From CAYWWY01 sp964580185 (GTDB lineage Bacteria; Thermotogota; Thermotogae; MWEM01), in NCBI GenBank assembly GCA_964580185.1, contig CAZOJQ010000026.1, positions 1-40,713 on the forward strand: a stretch of 40,713 nucleotides of DNA, given 5' to 3'. The position numbers and the translations under genes were made by a program. The notes beneath the pieces were generated by a model. That model worked only from the letters and a program-made list of their open reading frames with translations, searched no databases and was not told the DNA's origin. Of this stretch, positions 33,248 to 40,713 are shown in pieces. The first letter of the stretch is position 1, and every line of letters begins with the position of its first letter.

Positions 33248-36200
33248 TTATGCATCAAGTTCCTGAATCCTCCTTTTGTAAAGGTCTTTTGGGATCGAAT
33301 CCAGGAGCGTCCGGTATTCTTTCAATGCCTTCATACGGAAGTTGTTGTCTGCTGTTGCCTTCCAGAGCGCGTGATCGACTGCAGCTTTTTGTTCTCGGTT
33401 CAGTCGCTGGTCTTGGTTTATGGCAAGCAGAGCTTTTGCATCGTTCTGAAGGACATGGAGTAGAATCGTCGCTTCAAAGACAGTTTTCTTTGCCCCAGCC
33501 TCTTGTGCCATTTCCAATGCTTTTTGATTGATTTCCAAGGCTTTGGCATCCTCATTTTTTGTATGCAGCAAGAAGGCCTTATCGTACAAAACTTCCGACA
33601 GCTCATACCGCACGCCAAGCACTTCACCCTCTTGAATGGCTCGGTCTGTATACGATATGGCTAACTCGTGTTCATGAAGTCCAGCGTACACCCTACCCAA
33701 ATTGCTTAGCGTAATGAACATGCCTCGTCGGTCTCCAAGTTGTTTGCATAACTCCATTCTTTTCTCGTGATATTCCAACGCGGAATGGAATTCTCCCAAA
33801 TCCTGATGGATAACTCCCATATTCCCTAGCGTTCGGCTTTTCCCATGAAGGTCACCTTGTTCTTTGCACAACTCCATCATCGTTTCGTAGTATTTCATTG
33901 CTTTCGGATAGTCGTTCATTTGATGGGAAACCACTCCAAGGTTTCCGATAATCATGCTGACGCCTCGCTTGAAGCCAAACTCTTCGAAGACTTCAAGGCA
34001 TTCATGATAACATCGCAAAGCCTGATCAAGGTCTCCCATATTCACATGGAGATTTCCGATGCTGGAAAGGGTAATACTGGCGCTCATCCGATCCCCCAAT
34101 TTTTGGAAATGCGAATGAGCCTGTTGATAGTACTCCAGTGCTTTCTTATGGTCCCCTTGATTGTGGTAAACTACCCCAATATTCCTATAGGCAAGGCTGA
34201 CCGCCTTCCTATCACCCAAGCGATCACTCAACTGGGCCCGCTTCTCATGGTACTCCAAAGCAAGCGCGTACTCTCCTTTATCAAAACAAACCACTCCCAG
34301 GTGGTTATACGCTTCGCTGACCCCATACTGATCCTGGAACTTTTGGGCTATGGTGAGGGATTTTTTGAGTGTCTGAAGGGCTTGATCGCCTTTTCCCAAC
34401 AAACGAAGCAAAAAACCCTGTCGATTTAGAGACTCGACCACCCGTTTGGGTTCTTGAGTTGTCTCGAAGATTTTCAGGGCGCGGGCACAATTCTCAAAGG
34501 ATGCCTCATTTCGACCGATCGTCTGAAGCACATCGGCCTCATTAAGAAGGATTTCCCCAAATTTTGATGCTTCCGATTCTTCATCAAGAATATCCCTTAC
34601 GTTTCGGTAAAACGAGATCGCCTTGTCATTTTGAAACTTTTCTCTAGCCTGGTTGCCTGCCTTTTCCAGATAAAGGATGGATTTTTCCCGATTCTTAGCC
34701 CTGCTGAAGTGTTCAGCAAGATCTTCGTACTGCTCGTTCAGCTTATCACGATACACATCTTCAATTACTGCGCCTGCCAAATCATGCAATCTTCTTAGGC
34801 TTTCCTTCAACTGGATATCATACATCGCATCCCGGATTAACGCGTGTTTGAACACATAGTTCATTTCAGACAAAGTTTCCCAGATTTGCTCATGGTAGCC
34901 CAGTTCCATCTGTTCATCGAAATCCTGGTCCAATTGCGTGATTCTTCTTTCTTGAAGCAACCGATTGAGCACCCGGATTGTAAATTCCTTACCCAATACC
35001 GAAGCGGTCTTGACGGTTTCCTTCATCTTTTCCGACAACCGATCAATGCGCGCAATGATAACCTGACGGATACCGGACGGAATCGTGTCCGCTTTGGATA
35101 CCAGTCGGCAATCTGTATCCAAAAGGCTTCGCTCAGTCAAATACAGGACCAACTGCTCAACAAAGAACGGGTTTCCTTCGCTTTTTTCCCAGATGAACTC
35201 TGCTGTTTCTACGGGAACTTCTGATCGGTTCAAAAGAGCCTGCACCAATTGATCCATCATTGCCCGATCAAACCTCCGCAATTCCATCCGATCGATCCCC
35301 TCTTCGATGGATTGCCCAGGGATGAGTACGATCTTGCTGCCATCGTCCTGAGGGCGGCACAGCAGGATCAGGATCATAGGATAGGGTTCCACATTCTGAA
35401 TCAGGGTTTTCAAAAGGGTGAGGCTGTCCGAATCCATCCAATGGGCATCATCCACGATGATGGCAATGGGTTGAAGAAGACTCTGGGCTTTGAAAAAGGT
35501 TTTGATCGCATAAAGCGTGTTTTCGTATTGGCCTTTGGGATCCAATTGGGCATAAAGGGATCCTTCCCACTCCAGTTGAACCAAAGCACCAATAACCGAC
35601 TCCAAACGGATTAGTTCCTTCCTGATCTCCAAATCTTGGGTGGCCTGTACAAGCTTTTGGTAGGCTTTCTCAAAGGATAAGCGGTTTTCTTCTACGGATT
35701 GGGTTTCGTTTTGCTCGAAGTACCGGTATAAAAATCCCGTCCAGGGGTTGAAGGATTTCCTTAGGATTTCATCGCATGAAAGATAAAAAAACCGAATATT
35801 TGGGATCACCGATTCCATGTGATGAACCAAACGGGATTTCCCTACACCAGCATCGGCATCAATCGTAAATACCCCGCCAAATGGGCTCTGTGAATTTTGA
35901 CAGATGGACCCAATCCGCTCTTTCAACCGAGAAACTTCCCGATCTCTACCCACAAAGTCACTAGTATAGCTCAAAGGATAGTAGCCGGATTGTTTGGATT
36001 CCAGGGTAAAGACCTTCAACGGCTGAGAAAAGCCTTTGAAAGGTCTGGCACCCAGCGCGCGGGTCCGGTATTGCTCTTTCAAGTTTCTCTCCACCTCAGC
36101 GCTTGTGTGAATCGATCCCCAATCGGCACCGATCATCAGACGAGCTGCGAGATTGACCACCACGCCAAGGGCAGTGTACTCGCACCGCAAGGCAGATCCC

Positions 36201-37177
36201 ACAAACCCAGCAAAGACAATGCCTGTCGAAAGCCCTACCCGAAAGGTAAAGTTCGGAATCTTCCGCAAACTCAGGCAAAAATCCGCCGCCCGTTGGAAGA
36301 TTTTCTCCCGTTCTGATGGGGCGCCAAAAAGAACCAGGATCACACCGCCCTTGTCCCCGAAATCGATCTTGTTGAAGTATCCTCCATAATCCAAGCAGGT
36401 AAGAATCACTTGCTCGATGCCTTTCAGGTAATCTTTTTCTTCTTTGAATTGAATGAAACAGGGTAGGACTTCACGGAACTCGCCCCGTTCCTTGAGTTCG
36501 AAAAGTCGATCGGGGTAAAAGGCCCTTTCGATGGATGGGTCTTCTTCCCAGTCCAATTCCACGGACGGCTCTTCTTCGAAAGAAGGTGGCTCGAATCGGA
36601 TGATCTCTGACCATCGTTCTTCCAAAAAGCGGTGTTCCACCCCTAGGTGGATGCGGGAGAGGAAGAGATCGTCCGCAACGATCTGCATCTTCTGGGCTTG
36701 ATGCTCGGCCAAGGCGCACCCGTCAATAGCCTTGCCCCGAAAGAAATACGCCATCTGTTTCTGGATTTCGATGATCCTGTACTCCACCTCCCCAAAGGAT
36801 AACCCGATTCTCACAGCAAGGGGATAATCCCCCAAGGGCGTATGGATTTGTCCGTACGATTGGATATGCTCGCGAATGGCAAAGGCTGTTTTCAAGGCAT
36901 ACCAAGCCGGTTGTAGGGGAAACAGGGCCGTAAAGGCATCCCCTGCAAAAGTTGTGATAAAACCTCCATAACGTTGAATTGATTCGATTGCTGGAGTGAA
37001 GAGGTCATCTATGATGGAAGAGATAATCTCGGCCCCTTCTTTTCCGCCGCTCATCAAGGATTGGGTCATCGCTGTGAACCCGGAAATATCCACAAAGATG
37101 GAATAACTGTCGAATTGACCATGAAAGGCTTTTTTCCGGATCTTGCGAACCAACCACTGGGGTATCAGATGCTTCAT
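33248..37177 (-). CDS. Soluble-adenylyl-cyclase-like protein: two cyclase domains, ATPase, TPRs
   Basis: A 1309-residue protein. Cyclase domain 1 (about 20-185) has metal-binding Asp30 (FVDISGFT) and Asp80 (FAGDAF). Domain 2 (about 255-400) lacks those but has the transition-state Asn/Arg motif VVVNLAARLM. A P-loop ATPase follows (Walker A DADAGVGKSRLV near 440; Walker B-like IAIIVDDAHWMDSD), resembling MalT/STAND proteins, and then at least six 40-residue TPR repeats (about 890-1230). This order matches animal soluble adenylyl cyclase and many bacterial class III cyclases. The two half-sites are complementary, so an intramolecular heterodimer could make cAMP or cGMP. AAGGGAGGG precedes ATG 37177. 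Confidence 0.9.
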   Translation of the reverse strand: MKHLIPQWLVRKIRKKAFHGQFDSYSIFVDISGFTAMTQSLMSGGKEGAEIISSIIDDLFTPAIESIQRYGGFITTFAGDAFTALFPLQPAWYALKTAFAIREHIQSYGQIHTPLGDYPLAVRIGLSFGEVEYRIIEIQKQMAYFFRGKAIDGCALAEHQAQKMQIVADDLFLSRIHLGVEHRFLEERWSEIIRFEPPSFEEEPSVELDWEEDPSIERAFYPDRLFELKERGEFREVLPCFIQFKEEKDYLKGIEQVILTCLDYGGYFNKIDFGDKGGVILVLFGAPSEREKIFQRAADFCLSLRKIPNFTFRVGLSTGIVFAGFVGSALRCEYTALGVVVNLAARLMIGADWGSIHTSAEVERNLKEQYRTRALGARPFKGFSQPLKVFTLESKQSGYYPLSYTSDFVGRDREVSRLKERIGSICQNSQSPFGGVFTIDADAGVGKSRLVHHMESVIPNIRFFYLSCDEILRKSFNPWTGFLYRYFEQNETQSVEENRLSFEKAYQKLVQATQDLEIRKELIRLESVIGALVQLEWEGSLYAQLDPKGQYENTLYAIKTFFKAQSLLQPIAIIVDDAHWMDSDSLTLLKTLIQNVEPYPMILILLCRPQDDGSKIVLIPGQSIEEGIDRMELRRFDRAMMDQLVQALLNRSEVPVETAEFIWEKSEGNPFFVEQLVLYLTERSLLDTDCRLVSKADTIPSGIRQVIIARIDRLSEKMKETVKTASVLGKEFTIRVLNRLLQERRITQLDQDFDEQMELGYHEQIWETLSEMNYVFKHALIRDAMYDIQLKESLRRLHDLAGAVIEDVYRDKLNEQYEDLAEHFSRAKNREKSILYLEKAGNQAREKFQNDKAISFYRNVRDILDEESEASKFGEILLNEADVLQTIGRNEASFENCARALKIFETTQEPKRVVESLNRQGFLLRLLGKGDQALQTLKKSLTIAQKFQDQYGVSEAYNHLGVVCFDKGEYALALEYHEKRAQLSDRLGDRKAVSLAYRNIGVVYHNQGDHKKALEYYQQAHSHFQKLGDRMSASITLSSIGNLHVNMGDLDQALRCYHECLEVFEEFGFKRGVSMIIGNLGVVSHQMNDYPKAMKYYETMMELCKEQGDLHGKSRTLGNMGVIHQDLGEFHSALEYHEKRMELCKQLGDRRGMFITLSNLGRVYAGLHEHELAISYTDRAIQEGEVLGVRYELSEVLYDKAFLLHTKNEDAKALEINQKALEMAQEAGAKKTVFEATILLHVLQNDAKALLAINQDQRLNREQKAAVDHALWKATADNNFRMKALKEYRTLLDSIPKDLYKRRIQELDA

Positions 37178-37382
37178 GGGTTTCCCTCCCTTGATCGATG
37201 ATCGATGGGTAATTCAAGAGTGCTTGTGAGAACTCAAACAAAACTTTGGTGGCAATGACCTTCGGTGCGTATTTGAGATGATATACCCTCCGGTTTCCTT
37301 CGATGGTTCATGTTCATCAAGGAATCTGTATTCAATAGGTGAGTTCTGACAGTGAACAGATCATTAAAATGCTCGTATCCTT

Positions 37383-40300
37383 CTAACCAGGCATATCATT
37401 TACTATGTTATAGTCATGTACCTTACCCTCTGGGCCTTTAACTCCTTGAACCTTGTCATCATCAATAATCAAATTTAGATTATCCAGTACGATAAGAACT
37501 AAATCATTATCAGAGCCATCACGTAGCGAGCTAAACGCGACCTCTCCAATCTCGGCATCCTCAATTAACAAGAGAATGAACATAGTATCTTCGATAGCTT
37601 GCTGGATCTTTATATCCTTCAGAGTAGCATTTGTACCAAGTTCTACAGTCCCTTCAGACCCGGCTTGCAACAGAGTGCTGAAGTTTTGATGGATTCCCTC
37701 GAAAAAGTTCTGGATCGTTAGGGTACCTTTGACCCTTACTGTACAACCAAATCCCACAGTCACATTATGGAATTTAACGGATGCAGTTTCATTTACAACA
37801 GCATCCAAATCCAGAGTCACAAAAGAGACCTTATCCGCTTTTTTGATGACTACTTTGCCGATTCCATTTATCGAATGATTCCCGCCATCGATCCGTGCGT
37901 TATCATCATCCATCACCAAATCGCCATTGATTGAAATACCTGATCCCAGCATCAGGGTTGCGTTTCCTAAAAATACGGTGCTTCCTTCTGCTAAGTTGAT
38001 TCCCTTGATCGCGAGGTCGTTCTGAACATCGATATCTACATACAATGTTACACCTTCAATACGCTCCATAGTAGTACCGGCCGTGTTCACAAGAATATGT
38101 CCTTGGGTATCGTTATTCAGGATTAAGCCATTCCCTATGATTCTAGAATCAGGGGTGTTTAAAGTAAGAATTTGGTCATTATGGTTCAAGGTCAAGTCAC
38201 CGACTATGGTAAGAGTATGAGCTTCTATGTACGTCGGTCCAGGGTGATTCAACCACACACCGTCTATTCGCGCATCGCCATTCAATACCAGTTTTGACTC
38301 AATCGTAATGAATTGGATCAATGCGCCAGCTCCTACGATTACTTTGCCGCTATTTTCGAGAGACGGGTTCCCTTTCACAACGCCTTCATTCATTCCTGTA
38401 AGCTTGGAGTTATAGCTATCTAAAATCAGATCGTTGTCCTTGGACCAAATCGTGAGACTGTTGCCATCAACAACAACCTCATTTCCTCCTACTTTCAGTT
38501 CCGTATTCAGGATGACATCTTTAAAGGTCAGGATTGTATGAACATCTCCCCCTTCTAATACAAACCCTGCCATTTCGAGAACAACACCCTCCATGGTGGT
38601 ATCTCCGCCTACAGTCAGTTGACCATCCCCTTTGATTATGGAGTATCCTGGAAATCCCGTTCGGGGGGTATGATCCGGTGAGGGTGATGAACTCCGTTTG
38701 AAGGTCAATGGTCGGTCGATTCGGTACTCTTCTGCACTTAAAAGAATAATTTCTCCTTCATAGCAAATAACAATGGTATCAATACTTGGATTGTTCAAAG
38801 CGGCCTTGAACTCTACCTCATTGCAGACGAACGCTTCAGAAGAAGGCTCAAAGTTTGCCACCAGAGTCACATGGTTCGCCGGCATTGTGTAGTTGTGGTT
38901 GGCTTGCGTGCTAACCACCGTCCCGCCTCTTGTCCAGTTTACGAAGCGATAACCGATGCTTGGGATTGCATGGATGGCAACCACATGTCCGGCTGCATAG
39001 ATTCCTCCTCCGGTGACTGTTCCCCAGGCATTGTTGTTTCGGTTCAGCGTGAGGGTATAGGTTATGGCCTCAAAATTCGCAACAATTGTCACATGGTCCG
39101 CGGGCATCGTGTACGCATGGTTGGCTTGTGTACTGACCTCCACCCCGCCTTTTGTCCAATTCACAAAGCGGTACCCTGGGCTTGGTGTCGCCTGGATGGC
39201 AACCACCTGCCCAGCTTCGTAGTTCCCTCCACCAGTGACTGATCCCCAAGCATTGTTGTTTCGGTTCAGGGTGAGGGTGAACAGTGGGGAATGAATAGGG
39301 GGCGTATGGATCGTTAAAGCCGCGGTCTTGTCCGATTCTCCATACTGAGGATGGTATGCTGTAACCTGGTAGGCGTAGGTTGTGTCTGGACGGATGTAGG
39401 TATCGATATACTCCTCCTTTTGTGTAAAGCCAATGCGAGTAGCTGTCCGATCCGCGACAGGACCAATCCTTTGCCGATAGATATAATACCCCGATGCCAT
39501 CTGCTCTGGATCCCACGTAATGATGATCTCATCGAATGATAGGCTTCGTTCTTGCAGATTCGCAGGAGGCTGAATGCTTTGGGGTTGGGTCCGAAAGGAT
39601 TGAACAGCTTGTGAAGAGCCATATGCATTGTATGCCACTACCTGTACCCAATAGGGTGTATCCGGCTGCAACCCGTCTATGAAGAATACGGTTTCTTCAA
39701 TCTGACTGCCTTTGAGGATCCATGCAGTCTGGTTCAGGGATATCCATACTCGGTACAGAGGCGTTTGAGTGGAGGCTGTCCATGTGATCGTCGCGACTGT
39801 CGATTTCGGATCCACCTGCACATTTGTGGGTATGGAAGGTTTGTCGGTAATGGCGGGAATGGTGATCGAGGTATGAGCAGAGGCTTTGAAAAGATCAGAG
39901 TGCCATGCTTCCACTTTGTACCAATATGTGGATCCTGCTGCCAGGGATTGGGTATCCGAATAACGCCAACTGTCTTTCGGGAGCACAGCGATGGGTTCTG
40001 TCTGAGACTCAAGGTCGATGAGTGAATGGCCCCGGAAGATTCGGTAGGCTTCTTCCGATACAGATCGATCCTCCCAGATGATGTTCACTTCAAGGATTTC
40101 CTGCTGGACATTCCATTGGATCCTTTGAATCAATGGGGTTCGAGGAGGTGTGAATGCTTCTGTGCGCATCTGGATATGGGAAGGTTCGGAACGAAGACCT
40201 CCTTGATCCTCCACCACAAGGGAAATGGTGTATTCAGTATCCGCTTCCAGATGGGTAATGGGGTAATGGGTGCGGCTGCGGATCTGTATGCTGACGGATG

Positions 40301-40713
40301 ATTCCAAGCGCTCATCGGTTGAGTCGGCCGGTTTCCACGAGAGGATGTATTGGGCAAAGTCCGGCTCATCCGATCCAACCCACTGAACTTGGAGGGTGTT
40401 AGAAGTAATCGCTCCCTCTTCTTGTGACTCTGAGACAGCCACGGGCATGGGTGGCGCATTCTTTGTCATTACTTGCGCGATCGGGCCGTCGGTACTCATT
40501 TCATGAGTATTGACTGTGCGTATGAAGAAAGCATATTCCTGGTTTTGACGAATCGTGGGGAGGATGGATGCGTCGATGAGAGCGCTAGTGGTTTCCGGAT
40601 GATCAATATGGACAAGCCTTTCCCAGGGATCCAAAGAGACTGATCTTCGTCCCCAGATCTCGTATGCCCGGAATGTGTGGATTGGGCTTTGGTAAGTAAT
40701 CCATTGCAATGAG
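37383..40713 (-). CDS. Large surface protein: fibronectin type III, InlB-type repeats, beta-helix (partial)
   Basis: At least 1109 residues; the reading frame is open at the right window edge, so the N-terminus is missing. About five fibronectin type III domains (to about residue 470) are recognisable from W/Y spacing such as LQPDTPYWVQVVAYNAYG. Two tandem 74-residue InlB/Listeria-Bacteroides-type repeats follow, then a C-terminal half of short hydrophobic/Gly/Asp strands (such as GDGQLTVGGDTTMEGV) typical of a right-handed beta-helix. No LPxTG or other anchor is seen at the C-terminus. Probably secreted or surface-exposed and adhesive; function unknown. Upstream of the cyclase gene on the same strand with a 205-bp gap. 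Confidence 0.85.
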   Translation of the reverse strand, partial: SLQWITYQSPIHTFRAYEIWGRRSVSLDPWERLVHIDHPETTSALIDASILPTIRQNQEYAFFIRTVNTHEMSTDGPIAQVMTKNAPPMPVAVSESQEEGAITSNTLQVQWVGSDEPDFAQYILSWKPADSTDERLESSVSIQIRSRTHYPITHLEADTEYTISLVVEDQGGLRSEPSHIQMRTEAFTPPRTPLIQRIQWNVQQEILEVNIIWEDRSVSEEAYRIFRGHSLIDLESQTEPIAVLPKDSWRYSDTQSLAAGSTYWYKVEAWHSDLFKASAHTSITIPAITDKPSIPTNVQVDPKSTVATITWTASTQTPLYRVWISLNQTAWILKGSQIEETVFFIDGLQPDTPYWVQVVAYNAYGSSQAVQSFRTQPQSIQPPANLQERSLSFDEIIITWDPEQMASGYYIYRQRIGPVADRTATRIGFTQKEEYIDTYIRPDTTYAYQVTAYHPQYGESDKTAALTIHTPPIHSPLFTLTLNRNNNAWGSVTGGGNYEAGQVVAIQATPSPGYRFVNWTKGGVEVSTQANHAYTMPADHVTIVANFEAITYTLTLNRNNNAWGTVTGGGIYAAGHVVAIHAIPSIGYRFVNWTRGGTVVSTQANHNYTMPANHVTLVANFEPSSEAFVCNEVEFKAALNNPSIDTIVICYEGEIILLSAEEYRIDRPLTFKRSSSPSPDHTPRTGFPGYSIIKGDGQLTVGGDTTMEGVVLEMAGFVLEGGDVHTILTFKDVILNTELKVGGNEVVVDGNSLTIWSKDNDLILDSYNSKLTGMNEGVVKGNPSLENSGKVIVGAGALIQFITIESKLVLNGDARIDGVWLNHPGPTYIEAHTLTIVGDLTLNHNDQILTLNTPDSRIIGNGLILNNDTQGHILVNTAGTTMERIEGVTLYVDIDVQNDLAIKGINLAEGSTVFLGNATLMLGSGISINGDLVMDDDNARIDGGNHSINGIGKVVIKKADKVSFVTLDLDAVVNETASVKFHNVTVGFGCTVRVKGTLTIQNFFEGIHQNFSTLLQAGSEGTVELGTNATLKDIKIQQAIEDTMFILLLIEDAEIGEVAFSSLRDGSDNDLVLIVLDNLNLIIDDDKVQGVKGPEGKVHDYNIVNDMPG
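38839..39282 (-). repeat. Two tandem 222-bp repeats encoding InlB-type domains
   Basis: Copies at about 39061-39282 and 38839-39060 are closely similar at DNA level (CATTGTTGTTTCGGTTCAG occurs in both, 222 bp apart) and encode LTLNRNNNAWG(S/T)VTGGG ... GYRFVNW ... VANFE. Each is one 74-residue domain. The DNA similarity suggests recent duplication or ongoing homogenisation. Confidence 0.85.

Noticed and set aside
30000..33250. A complete DGR cassette around the TIR-FGE gene
   Set aside because: No reverse transcriptase, Avd-like gene or template repeat was found in the neighbourhood or elsewhere in the window; only the variable-region-like segment is reported.
33845..34429. A 194-codon plus-strand open frame
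   Set aside because: It is the antisense shadow of the TPR region of the cyclase gene; its apparent periodicity comes from the repeats.
37178..37382. Promoter or operator in the gap between the surface-protein and cyclase genes
   Set aside because: A TTGAGT with a 17-bp spacer can be found on the minus strand but its -10 partner is poor; the GATCGAT direct repeat near 37193 is too short to call a site.
39070..39516. A 148-codon minus-strand frame overlapping the surface protein
   Set aside because: It is an alternative frame of the fibronectin/InlB-repeat gene without independent support.

Overview
The window is a dense bacterial chromosome segment of roughly mid-40s percent G+C. It uses TGA, TAG and TAA as stops, has many TTG and GTG starts, and most genes have purine-rich ribosome binding sites. 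The first genes (a small RemB-like ORF, a DciA/DUF721 protein, gyrB) have the layout usual just downstream of dnaA-dnaN-recF, so the left edge probably lies close to the replication origin. The mix of origin genes, ftsQ-like/ftsA/ftsZ, HflK/HflC, a LytR-CpsA-Psr protein, a multidomain cyclase-ATPase-TPR protein and large fibronectin type III surface proteins would fit a spirochaete-like or related deep-branching lineage. The sequence alone does not settle the phylum.

Region 1 (1-12766, + strand) is an almost gap-free run: RemB-like ORF, dciA-like, gyrB, ftsQ-like, ftsA, ftsZ, a PilB/GspE ATPase, a membrane-anchored unknown, a COG1078 HD phosphohydrolase, a WbpM/CapD-type nucleotide-sugar dehydratase and an orphan FAD subunit of the molybdenum hydroxylase family. 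It links chromosome maintenance to division and envelope synthesis. A lone galT (12770-14341) faces it on the minus strand.

Region 2 (14444-23778, +) starts at an extended -10 promoter and holds mtnA, tatD, hflK, hflC, yigZ, a large multi-pass sensor-like protein, a peptidase-MA-like gene interrupted by an in-frame TGA, a membrane-anchored unknown and an LCP protein. Most junctions overlap by 4 bp, so it reads as one envelope-oriented operon. Region 3 (23798-29968, +) holds an unknown protein, rsmD, a ROK sugar kinase and argF, then a coupled trio: cysteine hydrolase, thioredoxin-reductase-like flavoprotein without a CxxC, and a short RlmN-like radical SAM protein.

Region 4 (30064-33196, - strand) is the standout. 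An AT-rich two-gene unit with its own near-consensus promoter encodes a 2-TM/TrkA-N-like/RyR membrane protein and a TIR protein fused to an FGE-sulfatase (C-type-lectin-like) domain. I read it as a candidate conflict or defence system. The last ~84 bp of the TIR-FGE gene have the codon signature expected of a diversity-generating-retroelement variable region, and a small hairpin with a GGCA loop follows the stop codon. No reverse transcriptase or template repeat is in the window, so this part is a hypothesis.

Region 5 (33248-40713, - strand) holds a 1309-residue protein with the same domain order as animal soluble adenylyl cyclase (two cyclase domains, P-loop ATPase, TPRs). Upstream of it is a large surface protein, cut by the window edge, with fibronectin type III domains, two tandem InlB-type repeats and a predicted beta-helix. 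No tRNA, rRNA, CRISPR array or insertion sequence was recognised, and no gene-free stretch exceeds 300 bp; the longest (37178-37382, 205 bp) contains only a short GATCGAT direct repeat near 37193.
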